Source: an uncultured Bacteroidota bacterium (GTDB lineage: Bacteria > Bacteroidota > Bacteroidia > Flavobacteriales > UA16). From it: 34,502 nucleotides of DNA. The notes beneath the pieces were generated by a model. That model worked only from the letters and a program-made list of their open reading frames with translations. It did no database searches and had not been told where the DNA came from. Made by a program: the position numbers and the translations under genes. Location of the stretch: positions 1-34,502 of the forward strand of contig CACHDD010000004.1 of NCBI GenBank assembly GCA_902578505.1, read 5' to 3'. Below, piece after piece: positions 9,169 to 19,380 of this stretch; position 1 is the stretch's first letter; each line of letters opens with the position of its first letter.

Positions 9169-9248
9169 GTTAACTCGTTGATTTCAAATGGTTTCACAGA
9201 TTTGGGCATAACCCTAAGTGTGGCAAGATACGGAATTTTTCGATACCA

Positions 9249-10421
9249 TCAAGCTAATTTTTGATATGTCCTCCACCATCTATCGGGTAATTGTCCATTT
9301 GCTGCCTCCAAATAATCCTCATATGAGCATGGCACAAGGTGGTGATGATCCTGGTTATTCTTTTTCGATGTGGGGATTGGAACGTCCATCCACCATCTAT
9401 CTGATCGAGGAGATTTATAAAAAGTTACTTCATGTTCATTGCCAGGTAAATCCACAACATATCGAGTATATTCTTTAATACTACACTTAGGATAATCTCC
9501 TGGTTGATAGAAAATTCCATCGAGCATATGCCAAACAACCTGGGCTGTTAATTGTGCTCCTCTTTTTCTATCGTCTAAATCTGGGTTATGTTCAAAAACT
9601 CCAAGAGCTAGCATTCTGTCACTTAAGCCAGCATAGCGTGCGATTTGGCATATTTGATTCGCAGTTATGCCGTTGGGTCCTGCATGCACGGATGCAGGGT
9701 GATCAGCTATTCTAATTGAAGACATATCTATAGAAATAAGATCGGCATTTCTGAAAGAAGGTTCTAGCAATTTTGTATTAGCGTGAACTTGCCCTAAACG
9801 AATTGCTTCAAATTGAAGTTTCTCAAGTAATTCTAATGTGTCTGGGTCAGAAAGATATCCTTTGTGTCCTACGTTTACGTAGTCAAATAGGTAGTTTGGC
9901 TCGTGAAGAACAATTCTGTTCATGTAATTTCTAGAAGTAGAAATTTGTGGATCTCCGCCAAAATCAAGTCTTTGGTCTACAGTGACAACATTAATGGGTC
10001 TTCCTAAACTTTCTAAAGCAGAATACATAGAATAAGTCAAATCTTGACCTCCACCAAGAACTATGGGTATAATACCCATCTGAATCAATTCAGACACGAC
10101 AGCAATTAGTGCTTTTTCTGTTTCATCTTCAGTATACGAAGTTTTTATATCTCCAAGATCTACAGTTGGTGACCACCTAGTGTTTGGGGTTAAACGATAG
10201 AGGTGTTCTCTAATAGCACTTGGTCCTCCAGAGCAACCTTCATTATCTCCGCTATTTCTTCCATCATTTACACCAATTAAAGCTATTCGACATCCTTCAA
10301 CCTCTGGTTTGTGGTCGAATCTGTGCATATCAATTTTATCGGCAATTCGGGCTGAACCCTCTGGATTCCCGAAGAATGAAATGTCTATTGATTGTAAAAA
10401 CTCAAAAATCTTAACGCTCAT
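9249..10421 (-). CDS. Arginase/formimidoylglutamase-fold protein, probably not a metal enzyme
   Basis: A 390-residue protein with the ureohydrolase fold (arginase, agmatinase, formimidoylglutamase). All three metal-binding motifs are in place but altered. GGDHS is GGGQD (123-127), so the His ligand is Gln126. DAHxD is DQRLD (149-153), so His is Arg151 while both Asp remain. SFDxD is SIDMS (230-234), so the second Asp is Ser234. Three of six ligands are therefore missing, and hydrolysis with a two-manganese site seems unlikely. A C-terminal extension of about 90 residues with FYKSPRSDRWWMDVP follows the fold. Automatic pipelines may call it HutG, but there is no histidine-degradation gene nearby. 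It lies 87 bases downstream of topA on the same strand and upstream of the secretion operon. Confidence 0.8.
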   Translation of the reverse strand: MSVKIFEFLQSIDISFFGNPEGSARIADKIDMHRFDHKPEVEGCRIALIGVNDGRNSGDNEGCSGGPSAIREHLYRLTPNTRWSPTVDLGDIKTSYTEDETEKALIAVVSELIQMGIIPIVLGGGQDLTYSMYSALESLGRPINVVTVDQRLDFGGDPQISTSRNYMNRIVLHEPNYLFDYVNVGHKGYLSDPDTLELLEKLQFEAIRLGQVHANTKLLEPSFRNADLISIDMSSIRIADHPASVHAGPNGITANQICQIARYAGLSDRMLALGVFEHNPDLDDRKRGAQLTAQVVWHMLDGIFYQPGDYPKCSIKEYTRYVVDLPGNEHEVTFYKSPRSDRWWMDVPIPTSKKNNQDHHHLVPCSYEDYLEAANGQLPDRWWRTYQKLA

Positions 10422-10508
10422 AGTGTGAAATTCAAACAGATGGGTACAATAACGCTCTGTTTAATTCCTGATTTACGTTGTTTTTAGATTTGAGTCCACA
10501 CTCGATTG

Positions 10509-12836
10509 TTATTTCTTATTAGCTTTAGATCTACGCCCCTTTGTGGCCGGTCGTTTAGAGTGTTCTTCAATGAGCTCTTGAGCCCTATTCCAATCGATTG
10601 TTGTGTAATCTTCTCCTTTTGGGATTTTTACATTGGCCTTTCCAGCTTTTATATATGGTCCCCAGCGGCCCTCAATTATTCTAATTTCCGGATCTTCCTC
10701 GAAAACTTTTAGAAGTGCCGCTGCATCTGCTGCTCGCTTTGCTTCAATAAGTTCTACTGCTCTATCCAAAGTCAATGTGTATGGATCGTCTTCAGTGCCT
10801 TTTTTGATACTGATGAATTTGCTATCATGCCTTACATATGGGCCAAATCTACCAATGTCTGTCACAACTTTCTTTCCCTCAAATTCCCCTAAATCTCTTG
10901 GTAATTTGAAAAGTAATAGAGCTTCGTCTAGGGTAATTGACTCTAGAGTTTGGCCCTCTCTAAGAGATGAAAAACGCTTCTCTTCATCATCCGCTTTTCC
11001 AAGTTGCGCCATAGGTCCAAACCTTCCAATTCTTACAAGAACTTGCTTGCCAGATTCTGGATCTTCACCAAGGATTCTCTCACCAGAAGCTCTTTCGGCA
11101 GTTTCAAGTGTTGTGTTAACTTGAGTTTTAAATGGCTTGTAGAAATCTCGAATCATGTTCTGCCAATTGTCTTGGCCTTTTGCAATTACGTCAAATTTCT
11201 TCTCTACATCTGCAGTGAAGTTGTATTCTAAGATGTCGCCAAAATGCTTGATTAAGAAATCGTTAACTACAATCCCAATATCAGTTGGAGCTAATTTATT
11301 CTTCTCTGCTCCAGTGTTTTCGGAAGTAGTTTTAGCACTTAATTCACCTCCTTTCAGGGTGAGAACTCTGTACTCTCTCTTTTTCCCTTCCCTATCGGGC
11401 ATATTAACGTACCCGCGATTTTGGATTGTGCTAATTGTAGACGCGTACGTTGAAGGACGACCAATACCTAGCTCTTCTAGTTTTTTAACCAAGCTTGCTT
11501 CTGTATAACGTGGAGGGTGATTTGCAAATCTTTGGGTTGCTGTTATTGAGTTTCGAACCATCTCTTCCCCCTGTTTCATTGCAGGAAGCAGCCCTTTTGC
11601 TTCCTCGTCATTTTCATCATCTGTCCCCTCAAGGTATACCTTTAAGAAACCCTCAAATGTGATTACTTCTCCTCTAGCTACAAATTGCTCCGGAGAACCG
11701 CTTACGTCAATTGTTGCAGTTGTTTTTTCCAGCCTTGCATCTGCCATTTGGGATGCTATTCCACGTCGCCAAATCAGACCGTATAATTTTTCCTCATCCA
11801 CCGTTCCACTGTGCTTACTTAACCCAAAATCAGAAGGACGTATTGCCTCGTGTGCTTCTTGAGCACTTGAATTTTTATTTGTGTAAGTCCTTCGCTCGCA
11901 GTAATCTTCTCCATAAATACTTGCAATTGCTGCTGCTGCACCGTCTAGAGCTTGATCACTAAGAGTCACAGAATCTGTTCTCATGTAAGTGATGCGACCT
12001 GCTTCATAGAGCTTTTGGGCTACAGACATTGTACGCTGTACAGAAAACCCAAGCTTTCTAGATGCCTCTTGCTGAAGCGTCGAAGTTGTAAATGGCGCAG
12101 TTGGTTTCTTTTTTGCCGGCTTTGTCTCTAGGCCAAACACTTTGTGGCTACTACCTGCACAAGTGTTCAAGAAGTTTTGGGCCTCATCCTCTGTATCAAA
12201 ACGCTTTTTACATTCTGCTTTTAAAACCTTGCCAGCTTGAGTAGTGAATTCTCCAACCACCCTAAACTTTGAAGAAGCTACATGAGCTTCAATTTCTCTC
12301 TCTCTATCGATGATAATTCTAACCCCAACACTTTGCACCCTACCAGCACTTAACCCCTGTTTTACTTTTCTCCAAAGTACAGGGCTTAATTCAAATCCAA
12401 CCAATCTATCGAGTACACGACGTGCCTGTTGTGCGTCAACCAAATTTTTATTCACTCCACGCGGATTTTCAATAGCTTTAAGAATAGCTGGCTTTGTAAT
12501 CTCGTGGAATACAATCCTTTTTGTGTTTTCAGGCTTGAGTTTAAGAGCTTCAACCAAATGCCAAGAAATAGCTTCTCCCTCGCGGTCCTCATCCGTTGCA
12601 AGCCAAACAATTTCAGAACTCTTAACCTCTTTCTTTAGGTCCTTGATGACCTGCTTTTTATCATCGCTAATCTCATATTTAGGGGTAAAATCGTTTTCAA
12701 TGTCAATAGCTTTATTTCCTTTTGGTAGGTCTCTAATATGACCAAAACTCGACTTCACTACGAAGTCTTTTCCTAAGTAACCTTCAATTGTTTTGGCCTT
12801 GGCTGGCGATTCGACTATAACAAGATTTTTGGGCAT
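10509..12836 (-). CDS. topA: DNA topoisomerase I
   Basis: A type IA topoisomerase of 775 residues that relaxes negative supercoils. Seen in order: a Toprim domain starting NLVIVESPAKAKTIEGYLG with the acidic motif ATDEDREGEAI; RVLDRLVGFELSPVLW; SAGRVQSVGV; and GRITYMRTDS with the catalytic Tyr. The C-terminal part has no four-Cys zinc fingers as in E. coli; instead it has repeats with IGRFGPMAQLG, IGRFGPYVRHD and GRWGPYIKAGK, then a Lys/Arg-rich tail. The open frame extends to a TTG at 12845, but the ATG at 12836-12834 gives the family N-terminus MPKNLVIVESPAK and is the chosen start. It is divergent from miaB. Confidence 0.96.
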   Translation of the reverse strand: MPKNLVIVESPAKAKTIEGYLGKDFVVKSSFGHIRDLPKGNKAIDIENDFTPKYEISDDKKQVIKDLKKEVKSSEIVWLATDEDREGEAISWHLVEALKLKPENTKRIVFHEITKPAILKAIENPRGVNKNLVDAQQARRVLDRLVGFELSPVLWRKVKQGLSAGRVQSVGVRIIIDREREIEAHVASSKFRVVGEFTTQAGKVLKAECKKRFDTEDEAQNFLNTCAGSSHKVFGLETKPAKKKPTAPFTTSTLQQEASRKLGFSVQRTMSVAQKLYEAGRITYMRTDSVTLSDQALDGAAAAIASIYGEDYCERRTYTNKNSSAQEAHEAIRPSDFGLSKHSGTVDEEKLYGLIWRRGIASQMADARLEKTTATIDVSGSPEQFVARGEVITFEGFLKVYLEGTDDENDEEAKGLLPAMKQGEEMVRNSITATQRFANHPPRYTEASLVKKLEELGIGRPSTYASTISTIQNRGYVNMPDREGKKREYRVLTLKGGELSAKTTSENTGAEKNKLAPTDIGIVVNDFLIKHFGDILEYNFTADVEKKFDVIAKGQDNWQNMIRDFYKPFKTQVNTTLETAERASGERILGEDPESGKQVLVRIGRFGPMAQLGKADDEEKRFSSLREGQTLESITLDEALLLFKLPRDLGEFEGKKVVTDIGRFGPYVRHDSKFISIKKGTEDDPYTLTLDRAVELIEAKRAADAAALLKVFEEDPEIRIIEGRWGPYIKAGKANVKIPKGEDYTTIDWNRAQELIEEHSKRPATKGRRSKANKK

Positions 12837-12932
12837 GATTTTCAATTTTCGACGGCAAAGAAAGAAAAATCTCTTTTCTTACAACACGTTAATAGCAAGA
12901 AGTTTTTATCAATTTTAGGGGACCCCTTTAGG

Positions 12933-12949
12933 GGTGACAATTTGTCACC
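12933..12949. promoter_or_regulatory. Perfect 17-base palindrome, putative operator over the miaB promoter
   Basis: GGTGACAA-T-TTGTCACC, two perfect 8-base arms around one central base. It covers the TTTG (-33 box, 12941-12944) of the miaB promoter. Just before it lie GGGG-A-CCCC (12918-12926) and CCCC-TTTA-GGGG (12923-12934), so the divergent topA/miaB gap is unusually rich in dyads. A repressor site is an inference. Confidence 0.45.
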
Positions 12950-12971
12950 TATTTCTAACACATTACATTTG
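12941..12971 (+). promoter_or_regulatory. Bacteroidetes-type promoter of miaB
   Basis: TTTG (12941-12944), exactly 19 bases, then TACATTTG (12964-12971) followed by C. This is a full match to the TTTG-N19-TAnnTTTG consensus of the primary sigma factor of Bacteroidetes. The ATG at 12982 lies 10 bases after the box, so the 5' leader should be only a few bases long. Confidence 0.8.
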
Positions 12972-12981
12972 CACTGTAATT

Positions 12982-14418
12982 ATGAGATCAGGAGACAAAA
13001 CAATTGATGAGTCAAGACAGGGTGAAGCCCTAATTCTTGACGGAAATTCAAAGGGTAAAAAACTCTTTTTGGAAAGCTACGGATGTGCAATGAATTTTTC
13101 TGATTCAGAAATCATCGCATCAATCTTGGCGGAAGACGGATATTCAACAACTAGAAAAGAAAAGGACGCAGATTTAATTCTGATCAATACTTGTTCTATT
13201 CGAGAAAAGGCAGAGGAAAGAGTCCGCAATAGGCTGACGAATTTTAAAAGTTATAAAAAGAATAACCCAAGCCTTGTAGTTGGTATGCTTGGTTGCATGG
13301 CAGAGAGGCTTAAGGATAAACTTCTTGAAGAAGAAAAGCTAGTCGATCTTGTTGTTGGACCCGATGCATACAGAGATCTCCCCAATCTGATTCGAAAAGT
13401 TGAGGGAGGCCAAAAGTCAGTAAACGTTCTTCTTTCTCGTGAAGAAACCTATGCTGAGATTAGTCCAGTGCGTTTAGATTATTCTGGAGTAACTGCATTC
13501 ATCAGTATTATGCGAGGATGCGATAATATGTGTTCTTTTTGTGTTGTGCCTTTTACTCGAGGTCGCGAGCGCAGTCGTGATCCGCAAAGCATAGTTTCTG
13601 AAGCGCAAGATTTATACAATAAGGGCTACAGAGAGGTCACTCTTTTAGGCCAAAACGTAGATTCATATAAGTGGAATATCGATAATAAAGGAACCATTAA
13701 AAATCCTGATCAACCAGTTGTAAGATTTGCAGAGCTTTTAGAAATGGTAGCACAGGTTCACCCAGATCTAAGAATTAGATTCTCGACAAGTCATCCAAAA
13801 GATATGACTGACGATGTTCTCCACGTAATTGCTAAGTACGACAATCTATGTAAATACATCCATCTACCAGTTCAATCGGGAGCAACTACCATGCTCAAAA
13901 GAATGAATAGGGGTTATACACGTGAGTGGTATATGGATAGAATTGCAGCAATTAGGAAGATTATTCCAGATTGCGAGCTGTCGACAGATATCATAGCTGG
14001 ATTTTGTGGAGAAACAGAAGAAGAGCATCAGGAAACTATTTCGCTATTGAAAGAGGTAGGATTCATTTTGGCCTATCACTTTAAGTACAGTGAACGTCCA
14101 AGAACCCTGGCAGAAAGAAAGTATGATGACGATGTTCCAGATAGTGTTAAAAGCGAAAGATTGACTGAGATTATCGAAGTTCAAAGGGAGCAAGCTCTAA
14201 AAAGAACTCAAGGTTTGGTAGGTAGAAACCTAAAAGTTCTTGTAGAAGGTCCAAGTAAGAGGAATCCAGAGGAATTTTGCGGAAGGACTACTTACAATTC
14301 TATGGTCATCTTTCCTAAAGAAAATGCTGAGAAGGGAAAATACGTAACTGTAAAAACTGACCGTTGTACTGCTAATACTTTATTTGGAACTATTACAACT
14401 AAAGCACCAGAAGCATGA
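12982..14418 (+). CDS. miaB: tRNA-2-methylthio-N6-dimethylallyladenosine synthase
   Basis: A 478-residue radical-SAM methylthiotransferase that adds a methylthio group to i6A37 of tRNAs reading UNN codons. The N-terminal domain has the three Cys of the auxiliary iron-sulfur cluster ([25 protein letters not shown]). The radical-SAM loop is [13 protein letters not shown] (CxxxCxxC). Later come [15 protein letters not shown] and [13 protein letters not shown], and a C-terminal TRAM domain ending about TANTLFG. The open frame begins at a GTG at 12934, but that codon lies upstream of the promoter's -7 box; the ATG at 12982 is the better start. The stop overlaps the start of the sigma-54 activator (ATGA), so the two are probably translationally coupled. 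Confidence 0.95.
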   Translation: MRSGDKTIDESRQGEALILDGNSKGKKLFLESYGCAMNFSDSEIIASILAEDGYSTTRKEKDADLILINTCSIREKAEERVRNRLTNFKSYKKNNPSLVVGMLGCMAERLKDKLLEEEKLVDLVVGPDAYRDLPNLIRKVEGGQKSVNVLLSREETYAEISPVRLDYSGVTAFISIMRGCDNMCSFCVVPFTRGRERSRDPQSIVSEAQDLYNKGYREVTLLGQNVDSYKWNIDNKGTIKNPDQPVVRFAELLEMVAQVHPDLRIRFSTSHPKDMTDDVLHVIAKYDNLCKYIHLPVQSGATTMLKRMNRGYTREWYMDRIAAIRKIIPDCELSTDIIAGFCGETEEEHQETISLLKEVGFILAYHFKYSERPRTLAERKYDDDVPDSVKSERLTEIIEVQREQALKRTQGLVGRNLKVLVEGPSKRNPEEFCGRTTYNSMVIFPKENAEKGKYVTVKTDRCTANTLFGTITTKAPEA

Positions 14419-15632
14419 ATACGTCAGCCATAAAGCAAAGATTTGGAGTTATCGGAAATTGCCCAGCATTGGATAGGGCATTATTTGTTGCTGCTCAAGT
14501 GGCACCTACTGATTTATCGGTTCTCATACTTGGTGAAAGTGGTACGGGTAAGGAAACGATGCCCAAAATCGTCCATCAATTTAGCTCCAGGAAACATGGA
14601 AAATACATTGCTGTTAACTGTGGCGCTATTCCAGAGGGAACCATAGACTCTGAATTATTTGGACACGTAAAAGGAGCTTTTACAGGAGCGACAGAATCGA
14701 GAAATGGCTACTTTGAGGAAGCAGATGGAGGTACAATTTTCCTAGATGAGGTTGCAGAACTTCCAATGACAACCCAAGTCAGATTGCTAAGGGTTTTGGA
14801 GTCAGGAGAGTTCATGAAAGTTGGATCTTCAAAAACCCAAAAAACAGACGTAAGGGTAGTCGCTGCAACTAACGTAGATTTTGAAGATGCTTTCTCAAAA
14901 GGAAAGTTTAGAGAAGATCTCTACTACAGGCTCAATCAAGTTCCTATTAACATGCCACCACTTAGAAAAAGAGCTGGAGATATTCACCTTCTATTCAGAA
15001 AATTCACTACTGATTTTAGTGAGATGCACAGGATGCCGCCATTATCACTTAGCCCTGATGCGGTCGATATATTAGAAAGTTACCCTTGGCCTGGAAATAT
15101 AAGGCAGCTAAAGCATATCACTGAGCAGATGTCAGTTTTAGAAGCTGAAAGAAAGATTGATTCTGATACAATTTTAAGCTATTTACCAGAGACTCATAGG
15201 TCAAGATTGCCGGTTAGAATAACTACAGGACGCGACGGATTTGAAAAGGGTGAAACTGGAGCAAATGAGAAAGAGATGCTTTACAAGGTTCTCTTTGATA
15301 TGAAGGGAGAACTAGATGATTTAAAAAGAGTTGTTTTGGATATAATTAAGAGCGGAGGCCAAATCTCACAGGCAAACAAAGATGCTGTCCAAAGAGCATT
15401 TACAGATGAGGAAATTTCGAATATGCCAGTTAGATTTAACAATTCAAATGGTCCTATGGTCCATGATGTGGTTGAACTTGAAACTACGAGTTTGAGTTTG
15501 ATAGATTCCGAAAGAGAGCTTATAATAAAAGCACTTAGCATGCACAAAAACAAAAGAAAACTTGCTGCTGCTGAGTTGGGAATTTCTGAAAGAACCCTTT
15601 ACAGAAAAATCAAAGAATACGATTTAAAGTGA
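14415..15632 (+). CDS. Sigma-54-dependent transcriptional activator without receiver domain
   Basis: A 405-residue AAA+ bacterial enhancer-binding protein. The AAA+ core begins almost at the N-terminus: Walker A GESGTGKE (40-47), the sigma-54 contact loop GAFTGA (87-92), Walker B GGTIFLDE (105-112), and [11 protein letters not shown] near 225. The C-terminus is a Fis-type helix-turn-helix, [20 protein letters not shown] (to about 402). There is no receiver, GAF or PAS domain, so activity may depend on its amount or on a partner protein. A charged, helical spacer of roughly 110 residues separates the AAA+ part from the DNA-binding end. It overlaps miaB by 4 bases and lptE by 1. Its targets are not known; a sigma-54-like promoter before groES, about 1.8 kb downstream, is one candidate. 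Confidence 0.92.
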   Translation: MNTSAIKQRFGVIGNCPALDRALFVAAQVAPTDLSVLILGESGTGKETMPKIVHQFSSRKHGKYIAVNCGAIPEGTIDSELFGHVKGAFTGATESRNGYFEEADGGTIFLDEVAELPMTTQVRLLRVLESGEFMKVGSSKTQKTDVRVVAATNVDFEDAFSKGKFREDLYYRLNQVPINMPPLRKRAGDIHLLFRKFTTDFSEMHRMPPLSLSPDAVDILESYPWPGNIRQLKHITEQMSVLEAERKIDSDTILSYLPETHRSRLPVRITTGRDGFEKGETGANEKEMLYKVLFDMKGELDDLKRVVLDIIKSGGQISQANKDAVQRAFTDEEISNMPVRFNNSNGPMVHDVVELETTSLSLIDSERELIIKALSMHKNKRKLAAAELGISERTLYRKIKEYDLK

Positions 15633-16132
15633 TGAGAGGATTCTATTTTTTAATAATTATTTCTTTTGCACTTGTGTCTAATGGATGTAGCATTTACTCT
15701 CCATATGGTGCTGCAACATCTGGAGGCTCTACTTTTTCAATCAAGTATTTTGAAACAGTTCATCCACTAGTTTCTGCCACAACTTCGATTACAATTAGTG
15801 AGGCATTGATTGATAGAGTACAGAGGCAGTCTACACTAAAGCTAGTTGACCTTGGAGGCGATTTAATGTTTGAGGGAAAGGTTGTTGACTGGCAAGTACA
15901 ACCAATTAATGTTCAGGGTAACGAAACTGCAGGAGCTAATAGAATTACAATAACAGTTGATGTAATTTATACAAACACAAAGGATGATAAACTTTGTTTC
16001 CAACGTAAATTCAGTAGGTTTTACGATTTACCAAGCAACCAAGATGTAGATTCAAATACAGATTTTGTAGTTGGAGAAATAGCTGAATTACTCTCGCAAG
16101 ACATTTTTAATGCTAGTTTAGGTAATTGGTAA
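15632..16132 (+). CDS. lptE: LPS assembly lipoprotein LptE
   Basis: A 166-residue lipoprotein of the Bacteroidetes LptE family (LptE-like, DUF/PF04390 type). The signal peptide is [19 protein letters not shown], with Cys19 or so as the lipidated residue; the lipobox SNGC is unusual, having Asn before Gly. The mature protein has YFETVHPLVSATTSITISEALIDRVQRQSTLKLV, close to the family pattern in which a bulk of the protein plugs the LptD barrel and helps LPS reach the outer leaflet. A GTG at 15629 is also possible, but the ATG at 15632 forms a TGATG overlap with the activator's stop and is preferred. Confidence 0.85.
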   Translation: MRGFYFLIIISFALVSNGCSIYSPYGAATSGGSTFSIKYFETVHPLVSATTSITISEALIDRVQRQSTLKLVDLGGDLMFEGKVVDWQVQPINVQGNETAGANRITITVDVIYTNTKDDKLCFQRKFSRFYDLPSNQDVDSNTDFVVGEIAELLSQDIFNASLGNW

Positions 16133-16141
16133 TTTGATAAG

Positions 16142-16996
16142 ATGAAATTAGAAAAGCTCAACGAATTAATAGCATTAGACAGTGCATCTCTCGCAGAGAA
16201 TAGGGATGATATTGCTAAATTAGTTGAGGCTTATCCATATTGTGGACCTTTTAGAATATTGCTTGCAAAAGCTTCAAAGGAAGCGGGACATCTAGACCAA
16301 AGAAAAGATTTACTAGCAGCAGCCTCTCATTGCACATCACGAAAAGCTCTATTTGACATAATGTTTAGTGAAAATATTGTGGAGCATGCAAGGATAATTC
16401 ACAAAGAGATTACTCAACTAGATGAGGTTAGTGAGGAAGATTTAGTTGGTTTGATTTGGCATACAGAAGAAAAAGAAGGAAGCGAGTTAATTGATCATTT
16501 TGATAGTAAAAGAGAAGAGGTAGTTGCAGCAATTTCCTCAATATTAGATGAAAATTCATCTAAAATTATTGAAGATAGAATTAAGGTAGAACAACAGCCA
16601 GAATTTAGCCCCAAAGAGCAACAAATTAGAGAAGGAGGAAGAGCTAATTCTCTATTTGGCAAGTGGCTTGAAGAGAGGGCGAAGGCAACAGAGTTTGGGG
16701 GTTCTGCTAGGATTGAAGATCTTGAAGAGCGTGGTGCCGCAGTGATAATAGACGCTTTTCTTGCAAAAGATAACCCTCAAATTGGAAAGATTAGAGACAT
16801 TGATTCTCCAGTTGAAAAATGGGCAAGTAAAGGATTAGAAGAAGATCTAAGCTTGGTAACTGAAACTTTGGCTAAACTATACGCAAAGCAGGGTCAAATT
16901 AGTAGGGCAAGGAAAGCTTTTAAGCTTTTAGCTGATAAATTCCCTGATAAAAGTGTTTACTTTGCAGCCCAGCTTAAAAAGCTAATAAATAAATAG
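16142..16996 (+). CDS. Conserved protein with TPR-like C-terminus, function unknown
   Basis: A 284-residue, mostly helical, acidic, apparently cytoplasmic protein with no signal peptide or membrane segment. I do not recognise a named family. Residues 12-60 (VEAYPYCGPFRILLAKASKE) and the last 55 residues (SLVTETLAKLYAKQGQISRA, then RKAFKLLADKFPDKSVYFAA) look like tetratricopeptide units. The middle is charged and probably disordered. It sits between lptE and secG, starting 9 bases after lptE and ending 8 before secG. From memory a TPR protein often stands in this position in flavobacteria, which suggests an envelope or secretion link, but the role is unknown. Confidence 0.75.
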   Translation: MKLEKLNELIALDSASLAENRDDIAKLVEAYPYCGPFRILLAKASKEAGHLDQRKDLLAAASHCTSRKALFDIMFSENIVEHARIIHKEITQLDEVSEEDLVGLIWHTEEKEGSELIDHFDSKREEVVAAISSILDENSSKIIEDRIKVEQQPEFSPKEQQIREGGRANSLFGKWLEERAKATEFGGSARIEDLEERGAAVIIDAFLAKDNPQIGKIRDIDSPVEKWASKGLEEDLSLVTETLAKLYAKQGQISRARKAFKLLADKFPDKSVYFAAQLKKLINK

Positions 16997-17004
16997 TAAT
17001 TATC

Positions 17005-17355
17005 ATGGGAACATTTTTAACCGTTGTAATTTTAATCATCTGCTTTCTTCTTGGAGCAGTTATTCTTGTTCAAAACCCTAAAGGAGGTGGTCTTGCTTCC
17101 GGTTTTACTGGTGGATCTCAAATGGGTGGAGTTCAGCGTACCACTGATTTTCTTGTGAAGAGCACTTGGTACCTAGTTGTTGCTCTTTTCGTTTTTTGCA
17201 TCCTTGCAGGCGTATACAATGGAAATAAAACTGTTGATCTAGGAATTGATGATGCGTTAATTCCTGAAGCAGCAGTTCCAACTCAAAAGGATGCTCCAGC
17301 GGAATCTTTAGAAGAATCAATGTATAATGAGTCAACTGAAGAAATGGCAGAATAA
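17005..17355 (+). CDS. secG: Preprotein translocase subunit SecG
   Basis: A 116-residue small membrane protein, an accessory subunit of SecYEG. Two membrane helices are clear: residues 3-24 (FLTVVILIICFLLGAVILVQ) and about 54-74 (WYLVVALFVFCILAG). Between them is the family motif NPKGGGLASGFTGG. The C-terminal tail is acidic and longer than in E. coli, as usual in Bacteroidetes. It follows the TPR-like gene by 8 bases. The 99 bases to groES hold a candidate sigma-54 promoter, so groESL probably has its own start of transcription. Confidence 0.93.
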   Translation: MGTFLTVVILIICFLLGAVILVQNPKGGGLASGFTGGSQMGGVQRTTDFLVKSTWYLVVALFVFCILAGVYNGNKTVDLGIDDALIPEAAVPTQKDAPAESLEESMYNESTEEMAE

Positions 17356-17359
17356 TTAT

Positions 17360-17401
17360 GTCAATTTTTCATAATGTTCAGTTAAATAGTGTCTAATTGA
17401 C
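17360..17401. promoter_or_regulatory. Inverted repeat upstream of groES promoter, possible activator site
   Basis: GTCAATT (17360-17366) and AATTGAC (17395-17401) are perfect 7-base inverted arms 28 bases apart, just upstream of the -24/-12-like element. They could be half sites for the enhancer-binding protein or chance in AT-rich DNA; arms this far apart form a weak hairpin only. Confidence 0.25.
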
Positions 17402-17414
17402 GTGCTGATATTTT

Positions 17415-17431
17415 TTGGCACACATTTGGCT
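17415..17431 (+). promoter_or_regulatory. Candidate sigma-54 (-24/-12) promoter of groESL
   Basis: TTGGCAC at 17415-17421 and TGGCT at 17427-17431, with GG (17417-17418) and GC (17429-17430) exactly 12 bases apart, as needed for sigma-54. Only two positions differ from TTGGCACGnnnnTTGCW (A for G after CAC, G for the second T). Transcription would start near 17442, 13 bases before the groES ATG. The same stretch contains CACATTTG (17421-17428), one mismatch from TAnnTTTG, with ATTG 21 bases before it, so a primary-sigma promoter is the alternative. Confidence 0.55.
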
Positions 17432-17454
17432 TTAATGAAATAAAATAATCTACT

Positions 17455-19372
<1,918 letters not shown>

Positions 19373-19380
19373 TTTGCAAT

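Noticed and set aside
9220..9478. Plus-strand open frame over the 3' end of the arginase-like gene
   Set aside because: Mostly antisense to coding sequence, without recognisable features.
10633..11124. 163-codon open frame on the plus strand opposite topA
   Set aside because: Serine-rich antisense frame with no recognisable domain; topA is certain on the other strand, and such frames are usual opposite genes of this codon use.
12934..12981. GTG start of miaB, 48 bases before the ATG
   Set aside because: The codon lies within the promoter region upstream of the -7 box, so it would not be in the mRNA from the best promoter, and the added residues are not part of the family.
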